Below are positions 34,826 to 41,337 of a stretch of 44,663 bases of DNA, one piece after another. Positions within the stretch are counted from its first letter, which is position 1, and each line of letters opens with the position of its first letter. The DNA comes from Paenibacillus koleovorans NBRC 103111 (GTDB taxonomy: Bacteria > Bacillota > Bacilli > Paenibacillales > NBRC-103111). The stretch is from NCBI RefSeq assembly GCF_004000845.1, contig NZ_BIMA01000053.1:1-44663 (forward strand), written 5' to 3'. Made by a program: the position numbers and the translations under genes. Below the pieces are notes generated by a model, which had not been told where the DNA came from, made no database searches, and was given only the letters and a program-made list of their open reading frames with translations.

Positions 34826-36193
34826 TCAGAAGCCCGATAAGTAGCGGGCGTATTGAATCGTCATCTTGACGGAGGGCCGAATCGAGCCGTCCGCCAGCGG
34901 CGTGCCGTCGTTCTTCGACGGTTTGGAGTTCACTTCCAGCAGCCACACTTTCCCGTTCGAGTCGACGGCCAAGTCCACCCCCAGCTCGCCGAAGTGCCCC
35001 TTGACCTGCTTCTCGATGCCGCCGGCAATATCAAGCGCCGCTTTGCGCAGGTTGGCGGAGACAGACTTCTGCATGGCGGCGCTCAGATTCGTTTTGGCCA
35101 ATGCTTCCCTTACTTTGCTGAGCGTGCCGCCCCGTGCAAGATTGGAGACGAAATGATTGCTGCCCGCAATCCGCGCCACCGTCGAGGTGACGACCCATTC
35201 TCCTGCTTGCCCCCGCTGTACCAGCGCGCGAAAGTCCACCGGCCTGCCGCTGATCTCGATCAGCTGCAGCCCTTGCTGGATCTGGTAGCTGCGTTGCTTC
35301 AGCTTGCTGGCCATTGCGCTGAAGGCGGCGGCTAGACTGGGGTACGATTGGCGCGTCGTGCCGGTCAGGTTCGTGAAGTGGCAGGTGATGGACTGCCCGT
35401 TCAACCGGGTAATGCGGATGATGCCTTTGCCCAGGCTGCCGGTGATCGGCTTCAGGAATACGATCGGGTATTTGGCGGACATCGTTTTCAGCATGGCGAA
35501 ATTTTTGAACAGATGCGATTCCGGCAAATACTTCCCGAGCGACGGATCGCCCCGGAGGGCATCGAACACTTCGGTTTTGTTCAAATATTTTTCGTTGAAA
35601 ACCTCGGTTCCGTAGCGCTGCTTCACTTCCCGCATAAAATGCTGGACGCTCGGCTTGTTCTCCAGCTTGCGGGTTGTCAGCCGGTTGTACACCACATCCG
35701 GAATCGGGAACGTCGTTTTGTGCCATCGCCCGGAGTAGCTCCAGCCTTCCAAGTGCTGATTGTTCGCCGGAATGCCGCCGGTCGTGAAGAAGAAGACGAA
35801 GCCGCCCAATGCTTTGCAGCTGTCGACAAGCTCCTTGCAGAACGTGGTGTTGGTGCCGAAGGGTTTGTCGGAAGCCGAGTATACTTGGGTCATCATGACG
35901 CCGATCAAGGGTCCGAGCGCCAATGTACGGCCGCCCGCTTTATACGAGAAGCCCACATGCGAGTTGTGGTGCAGACCGAGCTTTTGCGCCAACGATTCGC
36001 TCATGCGCATGCCTTCCAGGTGCTGAACCGGAATGACGGTCACATAAGATCGGTAGGAGCCGAAGCGAAGCAGGATTGACGAATGGGCCTGAATTTTGTG
36101 CTGCTTGAGGAACCGTTCGCCAAGCCATATCGAATGATCGCCGATCAGGGTGCCCGAGCTCTGCACTTGAATCATTATTTTCGTACCTGCCAT
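34826..36193 (-). CDS. YheC/YheD-family ATP-grasp spore-coat protein, paralogue 1
   Basis: 455 residues; first gene of the operon. N-terminal domain about 1-95 (MIQVQSSGTLIGDHSIWLGE, then TLALGPLIGVMMTQ) and ATP-grasp core: KPITGSLGKGIIRITRLN, VDFRALVQRGQAGEWVV, loop VSNLARGGTLSKV and LGVDLAVDSNGKVWLLEVNS with KPSKND. SD AAGGAGA before the ATG is strong. The upstream sequence has AC-N17-CATATGATG on the minus strand, a possible sporulation (SigK-like) promoter. Five diverse paralogues in one operon suggest a family of related coat-directed ligations or binding roles. Confidence 0.92.
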   Translation of the reverse strand: MAGTKIMIQVQSSGTLIGDHSIWLGERFLKQHKIQAHSSILLRFGSYRSYVTVIPVQHLEGMRMSESLAQKLGLHHNSHVGFSYKAGGRTLALGPLIGVMMTQVYSASDKPFGTNTTFCKELVDSCKALGGFVFFFTTGGIPANNQHLEGWSYSGRWHKTTFPIPDVVYNRLTTRKLENKPSVQHFMREVKQRYGTEVFNEKYLNKTEVFDALRGDPSLGKYLPESHLFKNFAMLKTMSAKYPIVFLKPITGSLGKGIIRITRLNGQSITCHFTNLTGTTRQSYPSLAAAFSAMASKLKQRSYQIQQGLQLIEISGRPVDFRALVQRGQAGEWVVTSTVARIAGSNHFVSNLARGGTLSKVREALAKTNLSAAMQKSVSANLRKAALDIAGGIEKQVKGHFGELGVDLAVDSNGKVWLLEVNSKPSKNDGTPLADGSIRPSVKMTIQYARYLSGF

Positions 36194-36252
36194 GATTGGT
36201 CTCCTTCAGAAGCGCCCTCTAGTTGTTCGCTTGCTCGTTGACAAATAACTAC

Positions 36253-36280
36253 TTCATCATATGAGGACATATATCTTGTG
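36253..36280 (-). promoter_or_regulatory. Possible sporulation-type promoter of the YheC/D operon
   Basis: Minus strand, 60-90 bp before the paralogue-1 ATG: ACCACAAGATATATGTCCTC leads into CATATGATG. The AC-N17-CATA pattern resembles SigK promoters (AC, then CATANNNTA), with TG in place of TA. Weak evidence. Confidence 0.3.
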
Positions 36281-36388
36281 GTGCTTCGGTTTTTCACCTT
36301 AGGCTCGGTCCGAATGCGGCTTTCGGGGCATATCGGCTTGCGGATTCGCATAAGATGAACCAACATGTACAAGTTGGAGGGGACAAGA

Positions 36389-36667
36389 GTGAAGCGGTGG
36401 AGAAACGTCATTTACATGAGCCTCGCGCTCATCATGTTGATTTATGCGGTGCCTCGGTTGGAAATGGGGAGCGGCTGGACATTGCCGACGGTAGCCGGAG
36501 TTGTGTGGATCGCGCTCGCGCTGACGGTCGTGGCGGCGCATTTGCATCGCATTCTCGGCGTGGATGAGACGCAGGAGGACGAGGCGCGGCAAGTCCGTCA
36601 AGTCGCGCGGATGAGGCGTCAGCAGTGGCTGCAGCGGCAGGTTGACCGGCAGGCGGGGAGGAAGTAG
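36389..36667 (+). CDS. Small two-span membrane protein of unknown function
   Basis: 92 residues. Two hydrophobic segments, VIYMSLALIMLIYAVP and VAGVVWIALALTVVAAH, lead to a basic helical tail (ARQVRQVARMRRQQWLQRQ). Start GTG 36389 is favoured because TTGGAGGGG lies 6 bp upstream; ATG 36365 has no SD. The stop TAG (36665) is followed, in the same frame, by a run of KSR repeats to a TGA at 36761. The real or ancestral protein may therefore be about 31 residues longer. Not recognised. Faces away from the YheC/D operon. Confidence 0.75.
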   Translation: MKRWRNVIYMSLALIMLIYAVPRLEMGSGWTLPTVAGVVWIALALTVVAAHLHRILGVDETQEDEARQVRQVARMRRQQWLQRQVDRQAGRK

Positions 36668-36678
36668 AGGAAAGGCGG

Positions 36679-36759
36679 GAAGAGCAGGAAGAGCAGGAAG
36701 AGTAGGAAGAGTACGAAGAGCAGGAAGAGTAGGAAGAGCAGGAAGAGCAGGAAGAGCAG
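36679..36759 (+). repeat. Nine tandem 9-bp units (GAAGAGCAG)
   Basis: Polypurine tandem repeat of 81 bp; variants GAAGAGTAG and GAAGAGTAC. In the frame of the preceding gene it encodes repeats of Lys-Ser-Arg; on the minus strand it encodes Ser-rich nonsense. The array lies just before a terminator. Confidence 0.92.
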
Positions 36760-36762
36760 GTG

Positions 36763-36801
36763 AGGCAAGGAGGGCGGGGCTGAGGAGGCCTTGCCTTTTT
36801 T
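36763..36801 (+). terminator. Terminator of the small membrane protein gene
   Basis: AGGCAAGG (36763-36770) pairs with CCTTGCCT (36789-36796), followed by six T. The TGA closing the KSR frame overlaps its 5' edge. Confidence 0.85.
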
Positions 36802-37171
36802 GACATATCAGAAATTGTAAATCCTTTACAGGACTAAAGCGTAAGGGGTACGCCTGCTAAGCACGGATGGGGTGAGGCAGAACGATAACGCTACGCCGGA
36901 GACCGTCGATTAATTGTGGACTGTTTTCAAAGTCGGCTGTGAAATGGCGTCAGATCGACGTTTATTTTTCCTTTAGAATTATCATCCGCAGAAAATCGCT
37001 CTAAAGGGCTGAAAACGATGCATTTTTAGTTTCGCTCAAGTTTAATCACAATGAATCGACAGTCGCTGGTGTAACGCTATTTGGCCGGAACAAAGCCGGA
37101 ACAGCGAAATAGCGTTTATGCGGGAGCGTTATTTGTCTGACGAGAGGTGCAGGTGCCCTCCGCCCTCTCCG
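36802..37171. other. Gene-free stretch with one hairpin repeat
   Basis: No supported ORF. AACGCTATTT (37073-37082) and AAATAGCGTT (37107-37116) are perfect 10-bp inverted arms around GCCGGAAC repeats. A related AGCGTTATTTG follows at 37125, 52 bp after the first arm. Otherwise nothing recognisable. Confidence 0.6.
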
Positions 37172-37467
37172 CAATGTTGTCAGGTTAAGGACAATAAGCA
37201 TGCTATTTGAAGGAAAGTGGGTGGGTGTTGCGTCAGGCCGAGCTCGGGGCGGTCACAGAAGCCCTTATTTCATCCTAAAGTAGCTTGAGGGTTGGATTGG
37301 CGGACACAGATGCGCTTATTTGCCCTTTCGCCCCCTCAAAACCTCACTTTTGGCCCCAATAACGCATCGTATGTCCGCTTACCCCGTAAAATAGCCATTT
37401 TGTTCACAAATAAGGGCCGTATGGTCCGCTTACTCGCCGCTGTGGAGTCCCTAACCTGACAGCATTG
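37172..37467. mobile_element. MITE-like element with 21-bp TIRs and 10-bp target duplication
   Basis: The ends at 37172-37192 and 37447-37467 are inverted repeats of 21 bp with 19 matches, both beginning CAATG and containing TGTCAGGTTA. Immediately outside both ends lies the identical 10-mer GCCCTCTCCG (37162-37171 and 37468-37477), a target site duplication. The 296-bp body has no transposase ORF. The end pattern and duplication length resemble IS4/IS231-type elements, from memory. Inside, CTTA-containing units recur at 37262, 37313, 37376 and 37427. A non-autonomous element mobilised in trans is the simplest reading. Confidence 0.8.
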
Positions 37468-37555
37468 GCCCTCTCCGTCCCCCTTCCCGTGTGCCAACTA
37501 AACACAACCGCAATAAATGGAGCGGTGATTGTTCCGATGAAAAGGCAACATACGC

Positions 37556-37741
37556 TCTAGTCCGACTTTTCCGGACTGCGTGGCGGGAGCGAAGGGGGAA
37601 GCGGTCTCTAGTCCGAATTTTCCCATTTGCAGAGCCGGTTGTGCACGCTCCCTCTGAAAAACGCCGCTCTAATTCGGCCGATTCGGACTACAGAGCTGTT
37701 CCGGTCGGAGAGGCGCGCGCTAGTCCGATTTTTTCGGACTA
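37556..37741. repeat. Degenerate array with TCTAGTCCGA units
   Basis: Units related to TCTAGTCCGA begin at 37556, 37607, 37668 (TCTAATTCGG) and 37719, spacings 51, 61 and 51. The last contains the hairpin AGTCCGA-TTTTT-TCGGACT. Open frames over this region merely read the repeats and have no ribosome binding site. Confidence 0.65.
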
Positions 37742-38254
37742 GGGAGCGAGGGTACAGGCGCCACGCTGCTCGATAATGCAGCGGGTATAGCTGGCGGGAA
37801 TGCGGCGGAATGGGGCGATCATGGATCGTCCTAGAGGATGGTTTTTCGGAACAAACGTAACGCGATGAATGAAAGAAGGACAGGAGAGGGCAGGAGGAGG
37901 GAGTGGAGAAGCGAAGCGTCCGCCTCCCTCAGCCCCCTTTCCATCAAGGGCCATGCTACAACAGCCGGTCGGCACCTCTCTTCCTGCCCTCTCCACGCGC
38001 TAACGGAATGCCACGACCAAGGACCATCAGGGGATCTTCCCTCATGATTTTTCTTATTTGCTGCTAAGGAGAGACCTACTGGCTCAGAAGTAGGCGTGAA
38101 GTGCGTGGTTACTTGGCTGAGGTCGGAGGGGTGTGCAGGAATGCGGAGGAGGGCGCCGGGAGAGCTGATACTTATGCTGACCTTTAGTGTTAACGGACAA
38201 TGTGCTGCTAAACTTTTGGCTGGACAACGTTCATAACGTTATCGCGCCAACCAG
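37742..38254. other. Gene-free stretch, one long inverted repeat
   Basis: GGAGAGGGCAGGA (37883-37895) and its exact complement TCCTGCCCTCTCC (37982-37994) enclose about 86 bp. A small hairpin with T-run (ATCGTCC-TAGA-GGATGGT-TTTT) lies at 37827-37848. No convincing gene; one 31-codon frame at 38141 has an SD but no other support. Confidence 0.5.
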
Positions 38255-38283
38255 TTGAAAAATAAGAACATTTGTTCTATAAT
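38255..38283 (+). promoter_or_regulatory. Sigma-A promoter with a LexA (SOS) box in the spacer
   Basis: TTGAAA (38255-38260), 17 bp, TATAAT (38278-38283). The spacer ends in GAACATTTGTTC (38266-38277), a perfect GAAC-N4-GTTC LexA/DinR operator that LexA would occupy together with the promoter. Downstream on this strand no gene is found; the transcript would run antisense into the genes at 38323-38753. Confidence 0.7.
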
Positions 38284-38291
38284 AAAGAAAC

Positions 38292-38317
38292 AAAAAAGAC
38301 GCTCGCGAGAAGCGCCT
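38292..38317 (-). terminator. Terminator of the two small genes
   Basis: On the minus strand GGCGCT pairs with AGCGTC (one G-U) around TTCTCGCG and is followed by TTTTTT, a few bases after the stop at 38323. Modest stem. Confidence 0.7.
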
Positions 38318-38322
38318 TCCAT

Positions 38323-38550
38323 TTATACATTCAAACTATCGGCGAGGGAAGCGACGGGCTGGCGCCATGGAATGTCGTCCGAAGCTCCTTTGACCGAGAA
38401 ATGATTGCAAGTGCCGATGCCGATCGCCGCTTTGCCGGCGTGTTTGTCGTAGTAGTAGCACAGGCCGTTTAGCATGTCGGTGCTGACTCGATAGAACTTG
38501 CAATTGTAGCAGCTGGACTTCAATTGGGGGGAGATGCATTTGTAGCTCAT
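38323..38550 (-). CDS. Small cysteine-rich protein of unknown function
   Basis: 75 residues with cysteines in KCISPQ, SSCYNCKFY, NGLCYYY and IGTCNHF; the CxxC and spacing suggest a metal site, perhaps zinc or Fe-S. No signal peptide or membrane segment. Function not known. SD GGAGG precedes the ATG, which overlaps the upstream stop (ATGA), so translation is coupled to the 68-residue protein. A rightward LexA-boxed promoter starts just past its 3' end and would produce antisense RNA to it. Confidence 0.75.
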   Translation of the reverse strand: MSYKCISPQLKSSCYNCKFYRVSTDMLNGLCYYYDKHAGKAAIGIGTCNHFSVKGASDDIPWRQPVASLADSLNV

Positions 38551-38753
38551 AGGCCATCAACCTCCAACTGATGGACCGCATGCTCGGACAACGCTTGGAA
38601 CATGCGCGCCTTGTGGCTGATTTCGAAGGCCAGCTTTTTGATCAGCGCGGTTTGTTGAGGCTCGCGGAGCAGCTCCAGCTCGGATTGATATTGGTGCAGC
38701 ACCGTTTGAATAGCAATTTCCAGGTTTTGTCGGTCGACCGTCACTATCGGCAT
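38547..38753 (-). CDS. Small helical protein of unknown function
   Basis: 68 residues, MPIVTVDRQNLEIAIQTVLH then QYQSELELLREPQQTALIKK and LAFEISHKARMFQALSEHAV; predicted mostly alpha-helical and soluble. Not recognised. ATG 38753 is preceded by CGAGGTGAGAAC; a start 17 codons upstream (38804) has no SD. First gene of a two-gene operon with the cysteine-rich protein. Confidence 0.7.
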   Translation of the reverse strand: MPIVTVDRQNLEIAIQTVLHQYQSELELLREPQQTALIKKLAFEISHKARMFQALSEHAVHQLEVDGL

Positions 38754-38804
38754 GTTCTCACCTCGTTGGCTGTTCAACGTTCTGGAAGCGGTGGTGCAGG
38801 GCAA

Positions 38805-38878
38805 TCTAGGAAAAAGGACCCTTTTCGGCCGCAGGTCGCAAGTCTTAGCTGTTAAAAAAGGAACCCTTTTATCCTAGA
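38805..38878. repeat. Imperfect 74-bp palindromic element
   Basis: TCTAGGAAAAAGGACCC at the left end and its near-complement GGAACCCTTTTATCCTAGA at the right end form an inverted repeat around about 35 bp. It sits upstream of the 68-residue gene. It could be a small mobile remnant or an RNA structure; no target duplication was found. Confidence 0.5.
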
Positions 38879-38973
38879 ATTATTTCCAGAATAATGGATT
38901 CCTGTGCTGGGTGTACACAACTTTTCGGACGCACTAATTATTGTTTACAAATCAATATGGATATGCTACTATT

Positions 38974-39336
38974 CTAATTTTTGAAATTGGAATTGGATTT
39001 TTGTACCAAGTCTATCATCATATTTTTGTTCGTGAAGGAAACGGTCGTGTTTTTCGTCCCCTCCGCAGCGGGCTCGTCGAAAAAGACCTTGCACTGTTTG
39101 TCGTCGAATTGCTTGATCTTGTTCATGTTCACCAGATTGATGCGATCGAGCTTCTGGAAGCCGAGCGCGCCCATTCGTTTCGCCAGCTCCGAGAGCGTGT
39201 CCACCAAGTAGAACTTGTCATCGGCCGTATGGAACACGACGGTGCGTTCTTCCACTTCCATATAAAGCACATCATCGGCATCGAGGACGAGCAGCTCGGG
39301 ATCATGCAATGGGTGACGGGTGACGGCAAATTTCAT
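38974..39336 (-). CDS. LytTR-type DNA-binding protein
   Basis: 120 residues, essentially a stand-alone LytTR domain: ADDVLYMEVEERTVVFHTAD, KFYLVDTLSELAKRMGAL and LDRINLVNMNKIKQF follow the beta-rich LytTR pattern. The C-terminal part (about 85-120, KVFFDEPAAEGTKNTTVSFT) is not typical. No receiver domain, so input is not phosphorylation on the same chain. ATG 39336 has GGAGTGAG upstream; a nine-residue longer frame has none. Lone LytTR genes of this kind are common in Paenibacillus; targets unknown. Confidence 0.82.
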   Translation of the reverse strand: MKFAVTRHPLHDPELLVLDADDVLYMEVEERTVVFHTADDKFYLVDTLSELAKRMGALGFQKLDRINLVNMNKIKQFDDKQCKVFFDEPAAEGTKNTTVSFTNKNMMIDLVQKSNSNFKN

Positions 39337-39501
39337 CAAACTCACTCCAGAATGGACTTGCAAGCCTAGGACTTGCTATAGCCTGTCGATGGATTGGAAA
39401 ATTATGATAGCTGTTCCAGACGATATTATATTCATCCTACTATAATGTAATGAAATTGAAAAGTGAAAATGGTCATTTCGTCGGCTAGATTCGTAGATTA
39501 T

Positions 39502-39530
39502 TTGTGATTCCGGGACGAAATTACTATAAT
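39502..39530 (+). promoter_or_regulatory. Promoter of ytoI
   Basis: TTGTGA (39502-39507), 17 bp, TATAAT (39525-39530), 46 bp upstream of the ytoI ATG. Divergent from the LytTR gene. Confidence 0.65.
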
Positions 39531-39576
39531 GAGAGTAGTACAGGCAGGTACAGTTTCGACGATCGGGGTGGAATAG

Positions 39577-40908
39577 ATGGAGGAAATGCTTCACGAAGCG
39601 GTGACGAAGCATGAGCAGCTCATTCAATATATAGCAGGGCTTAAGCTGGGGACGAAAATTTCGGTTCGGAAAATCGCCAAGGAGATGGACGTCAGCGAGG
39701 GTACGGCGTATCGGGCGATCAAGGAGGCGGAGAATCAAGGCTACGTCAGCACGCGCGAGCGGATCGGAACGATACGCGTGGAGCGCAAGCTGCGCAACAA
39801 TATCGACAAGCTCACCTACGCGGAGGTCGTCAATATTGTCGACGGTCAAGTGCTCGGCGGGACGCTCGGGCTGGACAAGTCGCTGAACAAGTTCGTCATC
39901 GGCGCGATGGAAGTAGAGGCGATGGCACGCTATATCGAACCCGGCAATCTGCTTATCGTAGGCAACCGCGTGCCGGTGCACCGTTTCGGACTGGAGCACG
40001 GAGCGGCTGTGCTTATTACGGGGGGCTTCGACACGAATGAGGAAATCAAACGGCTGGCGGACGAGCTGGCGCTGCCGATCATTTCATCGAGCTACGATAC
40101 GTTCACAGTGGCGTCCCTCATTAACCGGGCGATTTACGACCGTCTGATCAAGAAAAAGATTACGCTTGTGGAAGATATCATTGAAGCGGATGCGCCTCCG
40201 CGCTCGCTCAAGAGCAGCAGCACGGTAGCGGACTGGGAGAAGCTGCTGGAAGTGACCGGCCACAGCCGGTTCGCCGTCGTCGACGAGTGGAACCGGGTGA
40301 TCGGGATGGTAGCGTCCAAAGATTTTATCGGCGTACCCAAGGAGCAGACACTGGACAAAATTATGACGCGCAACCCGCTCACCGTCAATCCGCACACGTC
40401 GGTCACGTCGGCCGCCCACATGATGGTGTGGGAAGGGATCGAGCTGCTGCCGGTGGTGGACAACAAAGGCAAGCTGCTCGCCGTCATCAACCGCCAGGAC
40501 GTGCTGAAGGCGCTCCAATACATCCAGAAGCAGCCTCAGATCGGCGAGACGTTCGAGGATTTGATTCTGATGGGCTTCGAGGAGCATAAGGAAGAGTCGG
40601 GACAGCTCACATACCGGGGTGTCATCACGCCGCAAATGACGAGCCATCTCGGCACCGTGTCCGAAGGCGTGCTCACGACGCTCATGACTCAGTGCGCCTA
40701 CCGCGCGCTCAAAGCTCAGAAGAAAAGCGATTACGTGCTGGAGCATTTCTCGGCGTATTTCTTGCGCCCGCTTCAACTGGAGAGCCGCATCGAGGTTCGG
40801 CCGCGCCTGATCGAGCTGAGCCGGAAGTTCGGCAAGGCGGATGTGGAGATCCATCACAACGGCTCGCTCGTCTGCAAGGCGATGCTGGCGGCGCAAGTCA
40901 TCGATTGA
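39577..40908 (+). CDS. ytoI: YtoI-like protein: HTH, DRTGG, CBS pair, hotdog
   Basis: 443 residues in four parts. HTH about 20-75 (KISVRKIAKEMDVSEGTAYR); DRTGG-like domain about 85-190 (NIVDGQVLGGTLGLDKSL through GGFDTNEEIKRLADE); two CBS repeats about 195-310 (FAVVDEWNRVIGMVAS and LTVNPHTSVTSAAHMM with LLPVVDNKGKLLAVIN); and a C-terminal hotdog fold about 345-443 (ALKAQKKSDYVLEHFSAY). This architecture is that of YtoI, which sits beside ytpI and dnaE in Bacillales. CBS domains often bind adenosyl nucleotides, so a nucleotide-sensing regulator is likely. Confidence 0.93.
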   Translation: MEEMLHEAVTKHEQLIQYIAGLKLGTKISVRKIAKEMDVSEGTAYRAIKEAENQGYVSTRERIGTIRVERKLRNNIDKLTYAEVVNIVDGQVLGGTLGLDKSLNKFVIGAMEVEAMARYIEPGNLLIVGNRVPVHRFGLEHGAAVLITGGFDTNEEIKRLADELALPIISSSYDTFTVASLINRAIYDRLIKKKITLVEDIIEADAPPRSLKSSSTVADWEKLLEVTGHSRFAVVDEWNRVIGMVASKDFIGVPKEQTLDKIMTRNPLTVNPHTSVTSAAHMMVWEGIELLPVVDNKGKLLAVINRQDVLKALQYIQKQPQIGETFEDLILMGFEEHKEESGQLTYRGVITPQMTSHLGTVSEGVLTTLMTQCAYRALKAQKKSDYVLEHFSAYFLRPLQLESRIEVRPRLIELSRKFGKADVEIHHNGSLVCKAMLAAQVID

Positions 40909-40939
40909 CATCGGCTGCTGAACCCGACATGCCTACGGT

Positions 40940-41245
40940 CTAGGAGTCGGTCTTCATCCGATCGAAATAGCCATGGTTGCGGATGCCGGCGAACAGGTTG
41001 AACAGCCCGATCAACATCATGACGGCGCCGATGATGACGCGTACGGTCGATCCGCTGAACATGAGCATCTGGACAAGGGCGATGGCGATCAGCATGATGC
41101 CCATGCAGATGTTCATTTTGGCGGCTTGCAGCCCTCGCAGCTTCGCATTCGTCTGCTGCCGGTGCTTGAAGCTGAAGTAGACGGAGCCGCCCAGCGTGAC
41201 GAGAATGACGGCGGCGAGCAGCGTTTGTAGCACTTGTTCGAACAT
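40940..41245 (-). CDS. ytpI: YtpI-like membrane protein
   Basis: 101 residues, three hydrophobic segments (LQTLLAAVILVTLGGSVYFS, MNICMGIMLIAIALVQMLMF and IIGAVMMLIGLFNLFAGI). The short size, topology and position between ytoI and dnaE match YtpI; function unknown. AAGGAGTTA precedes the ATG. Converges with ytoI (31 bp between stops) and diverges from dnaE. Confidence 0.88.
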   Translation of the reverse strand: MFEQVLQTLLAAVILVTLGGSVYFSFKHRQQTNAKLRGLQAAKMNICMGIMLIAIALVQMLMFSGSTVRVIIGAVMMLIGLFNLFAGIRNHGYFDRMKTDS

Positions 41246-41337
41246 AGCGAATAACTCCTTCTATTAATATATACGCGTATTACTTTATCGATTTTGGCGG
41301 CGAAAATCAATGCAGCGAGGGACAGGGGGATGACGGA

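Noticed and set aside
36432-36806. Minus-strand Ser/Cys-rich frame over the polypurine repeat
   Set aside because: Low-complexity product of a 9-bp repeat on the wrong strand; the repeat is in frame with the plus-strand gene.
37491-37996. Two small frames in the gene-free stretch (plus 37491-37742, minus 37739-37996)
   Set aside because: Built from degenerate repeats, no SD, composition unlike the neighbouring genes.
38141-38236. 31-codon frame with a GGAGGGG eight bases upstream
   Set aside because: Too short and without hydrophobic, conserved or contextual support; kept only as a note.
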